Positions 1-9,637 are shown, counted from the stretch's first letter. The stretch: DNA of 38,558 bases from an uncultured Caldimonas sp. (GCF_946480305.1 NZ_CAMLJQ010000040.1:1-38558), one strand, 5' to 3'. Numbers and translations are program-made. Notes: generated from the sequence alone by a model not told the origin.

Positions 1-4
1 CCAT

Positions 5-1537
5 TCAGATGCTTTTGCGCAGGTTGGCCGGTGCGATCTTCAAAGCTTCGCGGTATTTGGCGACCGTGCGGCGCGCCACCTGGATGCCTTGCTCTTCGAG
101 CATCTGGCTCAGCTGGCTGTCCGACAGCGGCTTCTTCGGGTCTTCGGCGCTCACGAGCTGCTTGATCAGCGCCCGCACCGCGGTGCTCGATGCATTGCCG
201 CCAGCCTCGGTGTTGAGCGACGAGCCGAAGAAGTACTTCAGCTCGAAGGTGCCGAACGGCGTGGCCATGTACTTCGCGGTGGTCACGCGCGAGATGGTCG
301 ACTCGTGCAGGCCCAGCTCGTCGGCGATCTCGCGCAGCACCAGCGGCTTCATCGCGATCTCGCCGTGGGTGAAGAAGTTCTTCTGCCGCTCGACGATCGC
401 CTGCGAGACGCGCTGGATGGTTTCGAAGCGCTGCTGGATGTTCTTCATGAACCAGCGCGCTTCCTGCAGCCGCGCGCTCAGGGCCTGGCCGCTGTCGCCG
501 CTGCGCTGCTGCTTCAAGGCCTGCGCATAGAGGTCGTTGATGCGCAGCTTGGGCATCACGTCGGGGTTGAGCACCACCTTCCAGCCGCGACCGGACTTCT
601 GCACGATCACGTCCGGCACCACGATGTTGGCTTCGGCATGCACGAAGGGTCGGCCCGGCTTGGGCTCCAGCGAGACGATCAGCGCCTGCGCCTGGCGCAG
701 CAGGTCTTCGTCGGCGCCGGTGGCGGCCATCAGCTTCTTCACGTCGCGCCGGGCGAGCGATTCGAGATGCCCCTTGCAGATCATCAACGCGATGATCTGC
801 GCCTCGCTGCGCTCCATCGCGCGCAACTGCAGGCACAGGCATTCGGAGAGGTCGCGCGCGCCCACGCCGGTCGGCTCCATATTCTGCAGCCACTTCAGCG
901 CGCACCGCAGGCGCTCGATCAGGTCTTCGCGGGCTTCCGGGTCCTCGTCGCCGGCCATCAACTGATCGACGATCTCTTCCAGCGGGTCGGCCAGGTAGCC
1001 GTCCTCGTTGAGCGACTCGATCAGCACCATCACCGCGGCCGCGTCTTCCGGCGCCAGCCGCATGCCGAGCAACTGGCGGCGCAGGTGGTCCTGCAGGCTG
1101 ATGCCGGGCGAGGCGCGATCGATGGGGTCGAGGTCGTCGTCCTCGACGGCGCCGTTGCGGTTGGTCGGCGTCTCGCGGATGCCGTCGAAGTCGTCGCGCT
1201 CGGTGCCGTTCTCCCAGTCGTCGCGCTCGGTCGTGCCGAGCTCGGCGGTGTCCAGGCTCGGCGCGGCGTCCGCAGCCTCGAAGCTGTCGGCGTTGTTCTG
1301 CTCGGCGTCCGTGGTGGCGCGTTCCTCGCGCGTCAGGCTGCGCTCGTTCGTATCGAGTGCAGAAGCGGCCTGGGGCACGAACTCCTCTTCCGGTTCGAGG
1401 AAGGGGTTCTGCTCCAGCATCTGCTCGACCTCCTGGTGCAGTTCGAGCGTGGAGAGCTGCAGCAGACGGATCGACTGCTGCAGCTGGGGCGTGAGCGCCA
1501 GATGCTGCGACAGCCGAACCTGCAGTGAAGGCTTCAT
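5..1537 (-). CDS. rpoN: RNA polymerase sigma-54 factor RpoN
   Basis: Sigma-54 (510 aa) directs core RNA polymerase to -24/-12 promoters and needs AAA+ activators; it typically controls nitrogen, motility and stress genes. Visible parts are the Gln/Leu-rich region I at the N-terminus (LALTPQLQQSIRLLQLSTLE), an acidic region II, the core-binding middle, the HTH segment (LHESTISRVTTAKYM) with the following ELKYFF block, and the RpoN box ARRTVAKYRE close to the C-terminus. I chose the ATG at 1537 because family members begin MKPSLQ; an in-frame ATG nine bases upstream (1546) is equally possible. The open frame runs further upstream into lptB, but that part is not family-like. The gene lies 7-16 bp downstream of lptB on the same strand, the usual lptAB-rpoN order. 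Confidence 0.97.
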   Translation of the reverse strand: MKPSLQVRLSQHLALTPQLQQSIRLLQLSTLELHQEVEQMLEQNPFLEPEEEFVPQAASALDTNERSLTREERATTDAEQNNADSFEAADAAPSLDTAELGTTERDDWENGTERDDFDGIRETPTNRNGAVEDDDLDPIDRASPGISLQDHLRRQLLGMRLAPEDAAAVMVLIESLNEDGYLADPLEEIVDQLMAGDEDPEAREDLIERLRCALKWLQNMEPTGVGARDLSECLCLQLRAMERSEAQIIALMICKGHLESLARRDVKKLMAATGADEDLLRQAQALIVSLEPKPGRPFVHAEANIVVPDVIVQKSGRGWKVVLNPDVMPKLRINDLYAQALKQQRSGDSGQALSARLQEARWFMKNIQQRFETIQRVSQAIVERQKNFFTHGEIAMKPLVLREIADELGLHESTISRVTTAKYMATPFGTFELKYFFGSSLNTEAGGNASSTAVRALIKQLVSAEDPKKPLSDSQLSQMLEEQGIQVARRTVAKYREALKIAPANLRKSI

Positions 1538-1553
1538 GCCGCTCATCTCGGGG

Positions 1554-2324
1554 CTACATCCGGAAGTGCTCGCCGAGGTACACCTTGCGCACGTCGGGGT
1601 TCTCGACGATGTCGGCAGGGGTGCCTTCGGCCAGCACTTCACCTTCACTGATGATGTAGGCGTGATCGCAGATGCCCAGCGTCTCGCGCACGTTGTGGTC
1701 GGTGATCAGCACGCCGATGCCGCGCGCCTTCAGGAAGCTGATGATGCGCTGGATCTCGATCACCGCGATCGGGTCGACACCGGCAAAGGGCTCGTCGAGC
1801 AGGATGAAGCGGGGCTGCGTGGCCAGTGCGCGTGCGATCTCGACGCGCCGCCGTTCGCCGCCCGAGAGTGCGGGCGCCGGCGTGTGGCGCAGCTTCTCGA
1901 TGCTCAGGTCGTGCAGCAGGCTGTTCAGGCGCTGCTCGATCTTCTCTTTCGCGAGCGGCTTGCCGGCGCTGTCGTGCTGCAGCTCCAGCACTGCGCGGAT
2001 GTTCTCGGCCACCGTGAGCTTGCGGAAGATCGACGCCTCCTGCGGCAGGTAGCTCAGGCCCAGGCGCGAGCGCTCATGGATCGGCCGGCGCTCGACGTTG
2101 CGCCCGTCCAGCGTGATTTCGCCCGCATCGGCCCGCACCAGCCCCACGATCATGTAGAAGCTGGTCGTCTTGCCGGCGCCGTTCGGCCCCAGCAGCCCCA
2201 CCACCTCGCCGCTCTTGACCGACAGGTGCACGTTCTTGACGACCTTGCGTGCGCCGTAGGTCTTTTGCAGACCGCGCGCTTCGAGCCGGCTGTGCCCGGC
2301 CTCGTGCGACGGGGCGGCGCTCAC
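1554..2324 (-). CDS. lptB: LPS export ABC transporter ATP-binding protein LptB
   Basis: Cytoplasmic ATPase (256 aa) of the LptB2FGC complex that extracts lipopolysaccharide from the inner membrane and drives it along the LptA bridge to the outer membrane. The sequence shows Walker [10 protein letters not shown] (about residues 46-54), a Q-loop (LPQEAS), signature LSGGERRR, Walker [13 protein letters not shown] and the switch His in ITDHNV. The length fits the family, with a slightly long N-terminus (about 12 extra residues). Its start codon overlaps the lptA stop by 4 bp (2321-2324, ATGA), so the two are translationally coupled. rpoN follows immediately. Confidence 0.97.
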   Translation of the reverse strand: MSAAPSHEAGHSRLEARGLQKTYGARKVVKNVHLSVKSGEVVGLLGPNGAGKTTSFYMIVGLVRADAGEITLDGRNVERRPIHERSRLGLSYLPQEASIFRKLTVAENIRAVLELQHDSAGKPLAKEKIEQRLNSLLHDLSIEKLRHTPAPALSGGERRRVEIARALATQPRFILLDEPFAGVDPIAVIEIQRIISFLKARGIGVLITDHNVRETLGICDHAYIISEGEVLAEGTPADIVENPDVRKVYLGEHFRM

Positions 2325-2938
2325 CGGGTCTCCTGTGGCGCAGCGGAGGCGGCGGGAGCCGGCGCCGGTGTCAGCACACCGCGTACGCGACCGCCGCTGG
2401 TGCCGGCGGTGGTGCCGCTGCCGTCGACCGTGAAGACCTCGGCCACGTTGTCATAGGTGATGAGCGGGCCGGTGATCTGGTCGGCCAACGTCGTGCCGCG
2501 GAAGCGGCGGGTCTCGGCGTTGCCGATCAATTTCACGGTGTCCTGCCGACCGTCGTATTCGATGCGGTCGGCCTCGCCTTCGACGTATTCGTCGACCCGG
2601 TCGCGCTTTTGCCGGTAGTGGGCACGCTTGCCGTCGCTGCCGAAGGCGACCGCGAACTGATGGCCGTCCGGCGTCTGGCGCACTTCGACGCGCGACGCGC
2701 GCAGCGTCATCGTGCCTTTGGTAATTACCACATTGCCGGTCAGGACGTTGGTCTGCTTGGCGTCGTCGTAGCGCAGGCTGTCGGCCGCGAAGTTCAGCGG
2801 CTTGTCGCGATCGGCCCGTTCCGCACCGGCGCCCGCCGCGGCCAGCACCAATGCCGCAGCGGCGGCTGCCGACGCCAAGGTGCGTGCGCGGAGGAGGTGG
2901 GGAAGAGGCGCGCTGAGGCGCTTGAACAGGGGGCTCAT
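2321..2938 (-). CDS. lptA: LPS transport periplasmic protein LptA
   Basis: Periplasmic beta-jellyroll protein (205 aa) that polymerises between LptC and LptD to carry LPS across the periplasm. It has a basic N-terminus and Ala-rich hydrophobic segment (about residues 17-40) serving as signal peptide. The OstA/LptA core follows ([20 protein letters not shown] ... [10 protein letters not shown] ... [20 protein letters not shown]), then a low-complexity Ala/Pro tail. It is coupled to lptB by a 4-bp overlap. The usual upstream partner lptC is not next to it: a 116-bp gap and then dsbA precede it. A TAGAAT -10-like hexamer lies at 2966-2971 on the minus strand, so lptA may have its own promoter. 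Confidence 0.93.
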   Translation of the reverse strand: MSPLFKRLSAPLPHLLRARTLASAAAAAALVLAAAGAGAERADRDKPLNFAADSLRYDDAKQTNVLTGNVVITKGTMTLRASRVEVRQTPDGHQFAVAFGSDGKRAHYRQKRDRVDEYVEGEADRIEYDGRQDTVKLIGNAETRRFRGTTLADQITGPLITYDNVAEVFTVDGSGTTAGTSGGRVRGVLTPAPAPAASAAPQETR

Positions 2939-3054
2939 TGAGGCATGAAACTTGCAGTTCGCCTCATTCTAGCCCACGGTTTTTGCTTTGCTGAGAGTCG
3001 CAGCAGCGTGAACGGCCATTGCTGCGGTGGTTTTTGGCGTTGCCGCCCTGCGTG

Positions 3055-3705
3055 CTACTTGCGGCGTGCCACGTTGATCAGGTAGTCAGCCACCAGCAGC
3101 GAACGCTCCAGCGAACCGGCCACGCCGCCGGAAGTCCAGAACCGACCGTGGATGCCCAGGGCCGGCACGCCATCGATGCGGTAGGCATCGCCCAGTTGCT
3201 TGGCCTGGCGGGCCTTCGTCTGCACGCCGAACGAGTTGTACGCCTCGAGGAACTCGGTGCGGTTCACGCCGTTCGCTTCCATGAAGCGCGCGATCGCCTC
3301 GCTGTTGTTCAGCGGGTTCTTCTGCTCATGGATCGCGAAGAATACCTTCCGGTGCAGGTCCTCCACACGGCCCAGCGCCTCCAGCGCGTAATAAATGCGC
3401 TGGTGCACGACAAATGCGTCACGGAAGGCGACCGGCACGCGGCGGAAGCTCACGTCCGCGGGCAGCTGCTTCACCCAGCGCTCCAGCAGGGGCTCGAAGC
3501 GATTGCAATGCGGGCAGCCGTACCAGAAGAACTCGATCACCTCGACCGTGCCGTCGTTGGCCGTCGGCAGGGCCTGGGGTAGCGCCACGTAGTCCTTGCC
3601 GGCTTGCGGCGCCTGGGCGTGGGCGGCAGGCGCTGCCACCAGCGTTGCCAGGGAGGCGATGCCGGCCCAGGCCCCGATGCCGGTGGTGAATTCACGACGC
3701 TTCAT
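3055..3705 (-). CDS. dsbA: Thiol:disulfide interchange protein DsbA
   Basis: Periplasmic thiol oxidase (216 aa) that introduces disulfide bonds into exported proteins. It carries the active site CPHC in EFFWYGCPHCNRFEPLLERW and a cis-Pro loop (GVPALGIHG) in a thioredoxin fold with a helical insert. The ATG at 3705 follows a good Shine-Dalgarno (AAGGA, 5 nt spacing). The leader begins MKRREFTTG and ends AAPAAHAQ. The RR-x-F-T pattern resembles a Tat signal although DsbA is usually Sec/SRP-exported, so the route is uncertain. It lies 67 bp downstream of the SPOR gene on the same strand, probably in one transcript with argS. Confidence 0.95.
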   Translation of the reverse strand: MKRREFTTGIGAWAGIASLATLVAAPAAHAQAPQAGKDYVALPQALPTANDGTVEVIEFFWYGCPHCNRFEPLLERWVKQLPADVSFRRVPVAFRDAFVVHQRIYYALEALGRVEDLHRKVFFAIHEQKNPLNNSEAIARFMEANGVNRTEFLEAYNSFGVQTKARQAKQLGDAYRIDGVPALGIHGRFWTSGGVAGSLERSLLVADYLINVARRK

Positions 3706-3772
3706 GGAAATCCTTTCTTGGGGTCTGACATGGAGCGCATCCGGCCGCCAAAAGTTCGCAGCCCCGCCCGCT

Positions 3773-4405
3773 TCAGCGCTGTACGCGCACCAGGGCCGCT
3801 TCGATGCCGCTGCCCGCGAGCTTGTCGCGCGCGGTGTCGGCTTCGGCCTGCGTGTCGTAGGGGCCAAGGCGCACACGGTACACGGTGCGGCCCGTCTGTT
3901 CGCGCTCGGTGATGCGCGCGGCGAAGCCGAGCATCGCGAGTCGTGCGCGCTGCTGCTCGGCTTCTTCCATGCGTGAGTAGGCGCCGGCCTGCACGAAGAA
4001 CGCAAGCGCCGGGTCGCTGGTTGACCCCTGGCCGGAAAGAATCGCGGCCGGGTCGCGTGCGCTCGACGGCGCGGTCGCCTGCTGTTGCTGTGGTTCGGCA
4101 GGTTTGGCCGCCCCGGGGCGCAGGCCCGGCGGCAGCGCTGCGGAGGCCGGCGGGAGGGCCGGTTCGGCCTGCGTGGGCGCGGGCGCCGGCTTCGGCGTGC
4201 TGCGGCCTTGCAGCGGCGTGTTCGGATCCCAGTTGCGGTTGCGCTCGGCCTCGGCCGCGTCCTGTTCGGCAGTGCGCGACGGCACCTTGTTGACGAAGGG
4301 CACCGGCACCTTGGTCACGTACAGCGCCACGCCCAGCGCGAGCGCCAGCCCGACGAGCAGGCCGACGATCATGCCGAGGAAGAAGCCGCCACGTTGTTGT
4401 TTCAT
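3773..4405 (-). CDS. SPOR domain-containing inner-membrane protein (FtsN-like)
   Basis: Bitopic protein (210 aa). A short basic cytoplasmic N-terminus (MKQQRGG) is followed by one transmembrane helix (about residues 10-33). Next comes a Pro/Ala/Gln-rich periplasmic linker with poly-Gln, then a C-terminal SPOR domain (about residues 135-208: AFFVQAGAYSRMEEAEQQRARL ... YRVRLGPYDTQAEADTARDKL). SPOR domains bind denuded septal peptidoglycan, so a role in cell division or the envelope is likely. The ATG at 4405 was preferred because relatives start MKxQRGG and AAGGA lies just upstream; a GTG nine codons upstream (4432) is the alternative. It sits between argS and dsbA, a conserved Burkholderiales order. 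Confidence 0.9.
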   Translation of the reverse strand: MKQQRGGFFLGMIVGLLVGLALALGVALYVTKVPVPFVNKVPSRTAEQDAAEAERNRNWDPNTPLQGRSTPKPAPAPTQAEPALPPASAALPPGLRPGAAKPAEPQQQQATAPSSARDPAAILSGQGSTSDPALAFFVQAGAYSRMEEAEQQRARLAMLGFAARITEREQTGRTVYRVRLGPYDTQAEADTARDKLAGSGIEAALVRVQR

Positions 4406-4571
4406 GTCCTTGTTCCGGAAAAAAGCGCACACGACCCCTGGTGGCGCTCAGGCTTAGCACGATGCAGGGGACCTTGCGGACAGCCACCGCGGATCCGGTC
4501 TCGCCGGTCCGGCGGTGACACACCCTCGAAGGGGACGGCCGGAGGCCGCAGGAGGTGAGCCAGGATTTTGC

Positions 4572-6257
4572 TCACATTTTTTCAGGGGCACTGACGCCGA
4601 GCACCGCCAGGCCGTTGTGCAACACCTGCTTGGTGGCCGTGAGCAAGGCCATCCGCGAGCGCATCAATTCGGCATCCTCGACGAGGAAGCGCACTTGGTC
4701 GTAGTAGGTGTGATAGGCGCTTGCCACTTCCCGCAAGTAGAACGCGACGTCATGCGGTGCCAGGTTCTCGGCGGCATTCTTCAGCATCGCCGGGAATTCC
4801 GCCAGTTTCAGCATCAGTGCGCTCTCGGCGGGCTGCACCAGGTGGGCCAGGTCGGCCGACGCGAGCGAGCCCGGGTCGCCGCCGTGATCGCCTTGCCAGT
4901 TGCGGATCACCGAGCAGATGCGAGCATGGGCGTACTGCACGTAATAGACCGGATTGGCGTTGTCCTGCTCCAGCGCCAGGTCGACGTCGAACACGAACTC
5001 GGTGTCGGCCTTGCGGCTGATCAGGAAGAAGCGCACCGCGTCGCGGCTGGTCCATTCGATCAGGTCGCGCAGCGTCACGTAGGAGCCGGCGCGCTTGGAG
5101 ATCTTCACCTCCTCGCCGCCTTTCATCACCGTGACCATCTTGTGCAGCACGTAGTCCGGGTAGCCGGCCGGGATGCCGACGCCCGCGGCCTGCAGGCCCG
5201 CGCGCACCCGGGCGATCGTGCCGTGGTGGTCGGTGCCCTGGATGTTGACGACCTTCGTGAACCCGCGCTCCCACTTGTTGATGTGGTAGGCCACGTCCGG
5301 CACGAAGTAGGTGTACGTGCCGTCGGACTTGCGCATCACGCGGTCCTTGTCGTCGCCGTAGTCGGTGCTGCGCAGCCACAGCGCGCCTTCGCTCTCGTAG
5401 GTCTTGCCGGCGTCGACCAGCTTGTTCACCGTCTGCTCGACGCGCCCGCTGGTGTACAGGCTCGATTCGAGGAAGTAGTTGTCGAAGGCGACGCCGAAGG
5501 CCTGCAGGTCCAGGTCCTGTTCGTGGCGCAGGTAGGCCACCGCGAACTGGCGGATGCCGTCGAGGTCGTCCGGGTCGCCGGAGGCGGTGAACTCGCGGTC
5601 GTCGGCCTTCACCGTCTTCTTCGCAGCGAAGTCGGCGGCGATGTCGGCGATGTATTCGCCGTTGTAGGCCGACTCGGGCCACCCGACGTCGCCGGGCTTC
5701 AGGCCCTTCAGCCGCAGTTGGGTGGAGTTGGCCAGGGTGGCGATCTGCACGCCCGCATCGTTGTAGTAGAACTCGCGCGTCACGTCCCAGCCTTGCGCCT
5801 GCAGCAGGTTGCAGATCGCGTCGCCGAGCGCCGCCTGGCGGCCATGGCCCACGTGCAGCGGACCGGTCGGGTTGGCCGAGACGAACTCCACCATCACGCG
5901 TTGCCCGTTGGACGGCTGGCGCCCGAACGCGTCGCCCGCCTGCAGCACTTCGGCGACGATCTGCTGCTTGGCCGCGGCCTTCAACCGCAGGTTGATGAAG
6001 CCGGGGCCGGCGATTTCCATCGTCTCGACCCAGCGCGTGAAGGCGTCGCGCTGCTTCAGGCCGTCGATCAACGCCTGCGCCACCTCGCGCGGGTTCTTCT
6101 TCAGCGGCTTGGCGAGCTGCATGGCCGACGTGCAGGCCAGGTCGCCATGCGCGGCCTGCTTGGGGCTTTCGAAGGCGGCGACGGGGGTCTGCTCGGGTGC
6201 AAGCGCCGCCAGTTCGGCGGCCAGTGCCTGCAGGAGTTCTTGTTTGGCACGGATCAT
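4572..6257 (-). CDS. argS: Arginyl-tRNA synthetase
   Basis: Class I aminoacyl-tRNA synthetase (561 aa) charging tRNA-Arg. It has an N-terminal Arg-tRNA synthetase N domain (about residues 1-90) and the HIGH-type signature HVGHGR within [20 protein letters not shown]. The KMSKS loop is represented by [13 protein letters not shown] anticodon-binding domain lies at the C-terminus ([15 protein letters not shown] ... [16 protein letters not shown]). The length is normal for the family. It is the first gene of a minus-strand series argS-SPOR-dsbA and is divergent from the kinase gene. Confidence 0.98.
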   Translation of the reverse strand: MIRAKQELLQALAAELAALAPEQTPVAAFESPKQAAHGDLACTSAMQLAKPLKKNPREVAQALIDGLKQRDAFTRWVETMEIAGPGFINLRLKAAAKQQIVAEVLQAGDAFGRQPSNGQRVMVEFVSANPTGPLHVGHGRQAALGDAICNLLQAQGWDVTREFYYNDAGVQIATLANSTQLRLKGLKPGDVGWPESAYNGEYIADIAADFAAKKTVKADDREFTASGDPDDLDGIRQFAVAYLRHEQDLDLQAFGVAFDNYFLESSLYTSGRVEQTVNKLVDAGKTYESEGALWLRSTDYGDDKDRVMRKSDGTYTYFVPDVAYHINKWERGFTKVVNIQGTDHHGTIARVRAGLQAAGVGIPAGYPDYVLHKMVTVMKGGEEVKISKRAGSYVTLRDLIEWTSRDAVRFFLISRKADTEFVFDVDLALEQDNANPVYYVQYAHARICSVIRNWQGDHGGDPGSLASADLAHLVQPAESALMLKLAEFPAMLKNAAENLAPHDVAFYLREVASAYHTYYDQVRFLVEDAELMRSRMALLTATKQVLHNGLAVLGVSAPEKM

Positions 6258-6350
6258 GCGGCGATTCTACTTTTCGAGGCTTAGTTGGCTTGTGTGAGGC
6301 AGGCGGGGGTGAAATGATGCGCCTTCCCTGTGATGTTGTTCCACGCCCGC

Positions 6351-7691
6351 ATGACCGAAACGGAGTCCCCCGCCGAGACGAGCTTGACGCACATCGGCGA
6401 ATACCGCGTGCTGCGCAAGCTGGGCGAAGGCGCCACCAGCGAGGTGTTCCTGTGCCGTGACGAATTCCACGCGCGCGACGTGGCGGTCAAGCGGGTGCGT
6501 GATGCGGCAGTGCGCGACCCCGTCGACGGGCGCTACTACTCGCGCTTCTTCGCCGCCGAGGCGGCCCTGGTCGGCCGGCTGCAGCACCCGCACGTGGTGC
6601 AGATCTTCGACGCCTCCGACAAGCCGAACGAGCAGTACCTGGTGATGGAGTACGTGCCGGGCAGCACCTTGCGGCCGTACTGCCGCGCGGACCAGCTGCT
6701 GCCGCTGGAGCTGATCGTCGAGATCGGCTTCAAGTGCGCGATGGCGCTGGGCTACGTGTTCCGCCAGGGGCTGGTGCACCGCGACATCAAGCCGGCCAAC
6801 ATCCTGGCGGTCGAGGCCAACGGCCACGTGACCGACGTGAAGGTCAGCGACTTCGGCAGCGTGCTCAACCTCGATGCCGACACGACCCAGGTGCACCGCG
6901 TGGGCTCGCTCACCTACATGTCCCCCGAGCAGCTCGACGGCGGGCAGCTCAACGCGCAGTCCGACATGTATGCGCTCGGCGCGGTGCTGTACCACCTGAT
7001 CACCGGCCACCCGCCCGTGGAGGCGGATTCGCAGCCGGCGATGATCCAGCGCATCCTCAACGCCCCCGTGGTGCCGCCCAGCGAGCGCCGCCACGGCGTG
7101 GAGCCGGCGGTCGATGGCGTGATCCTGCAGGCGCTCAACAAGCTGCCCGAGCACCGCTACGCCAGCTGGGACGACTTCGCCAACGCGCTGGCCTCGCTGA
7201 TCACCAATCGCCAGGTGCCGCGGGGCAACCTGCAGGCCGTGCTGGACTCCGAGCGTTTCGGCCTGCTGCGTCAGCTCGACTTCTTCAAGGGCTTCGACGA
7301 CGTGGAGCTGTGGGAGGTGGTGCACCAGGCGCGCTGGCAGCGGTTTCCGGTGGGGCACAAGCTGATGAAGCGCGGCGAGCGCGGGCGGGACTTCCACATC
7401 ATTGCCCAGGGCGCGGTGGAGGTGTTTCGCGACCGCCAGAAAGTGGAGACGCTGCGCTCGGGCATGCTGGTGGGCGAGATGGCCTATCTGGCGCCAAGCA
7501 AGGAAATGCGGCTGCGGTCGGCCGACGTGGTCGCCATCGAGCCGATCACCACCATCTCGTTCACCCCCGACACGCTCGGCCAGCTCAGCGTTGCCTGCCG
7601 CGGGCGCTTCAACGAGGCATTCATTGCCGTGCTGGTGCGGCGGCTGCATGCCGCGCACGAAGCGTTGTCGCATCCGCAGCGCATACTCTGA
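6351..7691 (+). CDS. Serine/threonine protein kinase with C-terminal cyclic-nucleotide-binding-like domain
   Basis: Hanks-type kinase (446 aa from the chosen ATG). The Gly loop is GEGATSEV, the ATP Lys about K47 (VAVKRV) and the catalytic loop HRDIKPAN (D about 145). The metal loop is DFGS (167-170) and SPEQL stands in for APE. After the kinase domain, residues about 305-425 form a Crp/cNMP-binding fold: FPVGHKLMKRGERGRDFHII, then GEMAYL and RLRSADVVA, which keep the GE and R-S-A pattern of a phosphate-binding cassette. No transmembrane segment follows the kinase, so it is probably cytosolic. No convincing ribosome site is visible, and in-frame GTG/ATG codons at 6330/6333 are alternative starts. 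The next gene downstream is a GGDEF-EAL protein. Confidence 0.9.
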   Translation: MTETESPAETSLTHIGEYRVLRKLGEGATSEVFLCRDEFHARDVAVKRVRDAAVRDPVDGRYYSRFFAAEAALVGRLQHPHVVQIFDASDKPNEQYLVMEYVPGSTLRPYCRADQLLPLELIVEIGFKCAMALGYVFRQGLVHRDIKPANILAVEANGHVTDVKVSDFGSVLNLDADTTQVHRVGSLTYMSPEQLDGGQLNAQSDMYALGAVLYHLITGHPPVEADSQPAMIQRILNAPVVPPSERRHGVEPAVDGVILQALNKLPEHRYASWDDFANALASLITNRQVPRGNLQAVLDSERFGLLRQLDFFKGFDDVELWEVVHQARWQRFPVGHKLMKRGERGRDFHIIAQGAVEVFRDRQKVETLRSGMLVGEMAYLAPSKEMRLRSADVVAIEPITTISFTPDTLGQLSVACRGRFNEAFIAVLVRRLHAAHEALSHPQRIL

Positions 7692-7783
7692 AAAGTGGTG
7701 CCGCGTAGGGGGCGGCCCGTAGTAACCCGTGCCCGGGACCACGGGAGGGCTGGTGCACAATCGACCATCACTCTTGCCGGCTG

Positions 7784-9637
7784 ATGAGCAAACCCGCGCC
7801 ACGCCCCCCGGAGCCCACGCCTTTCGCCGGCGAGGGCGACACGCTGCTGCGCCAGACCATCCTCGAATACCAGGCGATCTTCGACCACGCACCCGTCGGC
7901 ATCGCGCTGACGCGCAATCGCAGGTTCCAGCACGCCAACCGGCGCTTCGAGGAAATGTTCGGCTGGCCCCATGGCGGGCTCGAGGACCAGCCGGGCGCCG
8001 TGGCCTGGGCCACCCCGGAAGACTACGCCGAGGTGGGCCGCCTTGCCGAGCAGTTGCTCGCGCGGGGCAGCCCGCTGGAAATCGAGCGCGAGATGCGCCG
8101 GCGTGACGGCAGCACCTTCTGGGCACGTCTGCGCGCGATGCCGATCGACCCCGAACATCCGGCCAGGAGCGCGACGGTGTGGATCATCGAGGACATCACC
8201 GAGCAGCGCCGCACGCTGCAAGCCTTGCAGGTGTCGCAGCACGAACTCGAAACCCGTGTGCGAGAGCGTACCGAGGCGCTGGCCCTGGCCAATGCGCAAC
8301 TGCGCCGCGAGATCGAAGACCGCGAGACCGCCGAGAACCAGGTGCGCCACCTCGCCGAGCACGACGCGCTGACCGGCCTGCCGAACCGCCGCCTGCTCGA
8401 ACTGCGGCTGCGCCAGGCGCTGCACGATGCGCGCGAGCAAAGCGCCTGCGTGGCCGTGATGTTCATGGATCTCGACCGTTTCAAGACCATCAACGACTCG
8501 CTCGGCCACGTGGTCGGCGACCGCCTGCTACAGGAGGTCGCCACGCGCGTGCACCAATGCATGCGTCGCCCCGATACCGTGGCGCGCCTCGGCGGCGACG
8601 AGTTCGTGATGCTGCTGCCGGGCTTGAGCGGCGCAGGCGACGCGGCGCTGGTCGCGTCGCATCTGATCGACGAGGTGGCCAAGCCGTACGAGATCGACAA
8701 CCTGGAGCTGCGCGTCACGCCGTCGGTCGGCATCAGCCTGTTTCCCGACCACGGCGACCTGCCGGACGTGCTGATCGGCAAGGCCAGTGCCGCGATGTAC
8801 CAGGCCAAGGCGCAGGGCCGGCGCAGCTACCTGTTCTTCAGCGGGCAGACCGACGCCTCGTCGTCGCAACGCCTGCTGCTCGAAAACGACCTGCACCGCG
8901 CGATCGAGCGCGGCGAGTTCGTGCTGCACTACCAGCCGCGCTACGACCTCGCCAGCGGCATGCTGTGCGCCTGCGAGGCGTTGCTGCGCTGGCAGCACCC
9001 GGTGCGCGGGGCGATCAGCCCGTCCGAATTCGTGCCGCTGGCCGAAGAAAGCGGGCTGGTCGTGCCGATCGGCGAATGGGTGCTGCGCGAGGCCTGCCAG
9101 CAGCTGCAGCGCTGGCATGCGAAGGGGCTGGACGTGTGCCCGATCTCGGTCAACATCTCGGCACGCCAGTTCCGCAGCCTGGAGCTGCTGTCGATGATCC
9201 GCTCGGTGCTCGACGAGACCGGTGTCGACCCGCGACTGCTCGAAGTCGAGATCACCGAGACCACGCTGATGCACAACACCGAGGAGACGCTGTCCATCCT
9301 TGGCCAGCTGCATGCCCTGGGCATCAAGATCTCGGTGGACGACTTCGGCACCGGCTATTCGAGCCTCGCGTACCTGAAGCGCTTCCCGGTCGATCTGCTG
9401 AAGATCGACCGCTCCTTCGTGCACGACCTGGTGATCGACGCCGACGACGCGATCATCGTCAGCGCCATCATCGGGCTGGCGCGCAGCCTGCAGTTGCGGG
9501 TGGTGGCCGAAGGCGTTGAAACGCCGGAGCAGGTGGATTTCCTGAAGCGGCGCGGCTGCGACGAGGTGCAGGGTTTCCTGTTCAGCAAACCGCTGCCGGC
9601 GGCGCAGATCGAGTCGCTGTTCAACCTGCGCTATTGA
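7784..9637 (+). CDS. PAS-GGDEF-EAL cyclic-di-GMP signalling protein
   Basis: Bifunctional candidate (617 aa) for making and degrading c-di-GMP. Order: PAS/PAC domain (about residues 25-145, ending VWIIEDITEQRR), a coiled-coil linker (145-190), GGDEF domain and EAL domain. The GGDEF active site is intact at about 270-274, with an I-site RxxD (261-264) five residues upstream, so product inhibition is expected. The EAL motif (398-400, CEALLRW), DDFGTGYSS (519-527) and EGVET are also intact. No membrane segment is visible, so it should be a soluble sensor. A CACAAT -10-like element at 7756-7761 would give a short leader; no clear ribosome site is seen. Confidence 0.95.
   Translation: MSKPAPRPPEPTPFAGEGDTLLRQTILEYQAIFDHAPVGIALTRNRRFQHANRRFEEMFGWPHGGLEDQPGAVAWATPEDYAEVGRLAEQLLARGSPLEIEREMRRRDGSTFWARLRAMPIDPEHPARSATVWIIEDITEQRRTLQALQVSQHELETRVRERTEALALANAQLRREIEDRETAENQVRHLAEHDALTGLPNRRLLELRLRQALHDAREQSACVAVMFMDLDRFKTINDSLGHVVGDRLLQEVATRVHQCMRRPDTVARLGGDEFVMLLPGLSGAGDAALVASHLIDEVAKPYEIDNLELRVTPSVGISLFPDHGDLPDVLIGKASAAMYQAKAQGRRSYLFFSGQTDASSSQRLLLENDLHRAIERGEFVLHYQPRYDLASGMLCACEALLRWQHPVRGAISPSEFVPLAEESGLVVPIGEWVLREACQQLQRWHAKGLDVCPISVNISARQFRSLELLSMIRSVLDETGVDPRLLEVEITETTLMHNTEETLSILGQLHALGIKISVDDFGTGYSSLAYLKRFPVDLLKIDRSFVHDLVIDADDAIIVSAIIGLARSLQLRVVAEGVETPEQVDFLKRRGCDEVQGFLFSKPLPAAQIESLFNLRY

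Noticed and set aside
89..1528. 479-codon plus-strand frame opposite rpoN
   Set aside because: Shadow of rpoN with biased His/Leu/Gln composition and no start signal.
1538..1648. 37-codon N-terminal extension of rpoN
   Set aside because: It overlaps lptB and reads as Cys/Ser/Thr-rich filler; sigma-54 proteins begin MKPSLQ at 1537.
4515..6284. 589-codon plus-strand reading frame opposite argS
   Set aside because: His/Val/Arg-rich low-complexity translation with no family feature; it mirrors the codon pattern of the real argS gene on the other strand, a usual artefact in high-GC DNA.
6267..8126. 619-codon minus-strand frame opposite the kinase
   Set aside because: Antisense shadow: the plus strand encodes an intact kinase with all catalytic motifs, while this translation has no recognisable domain.
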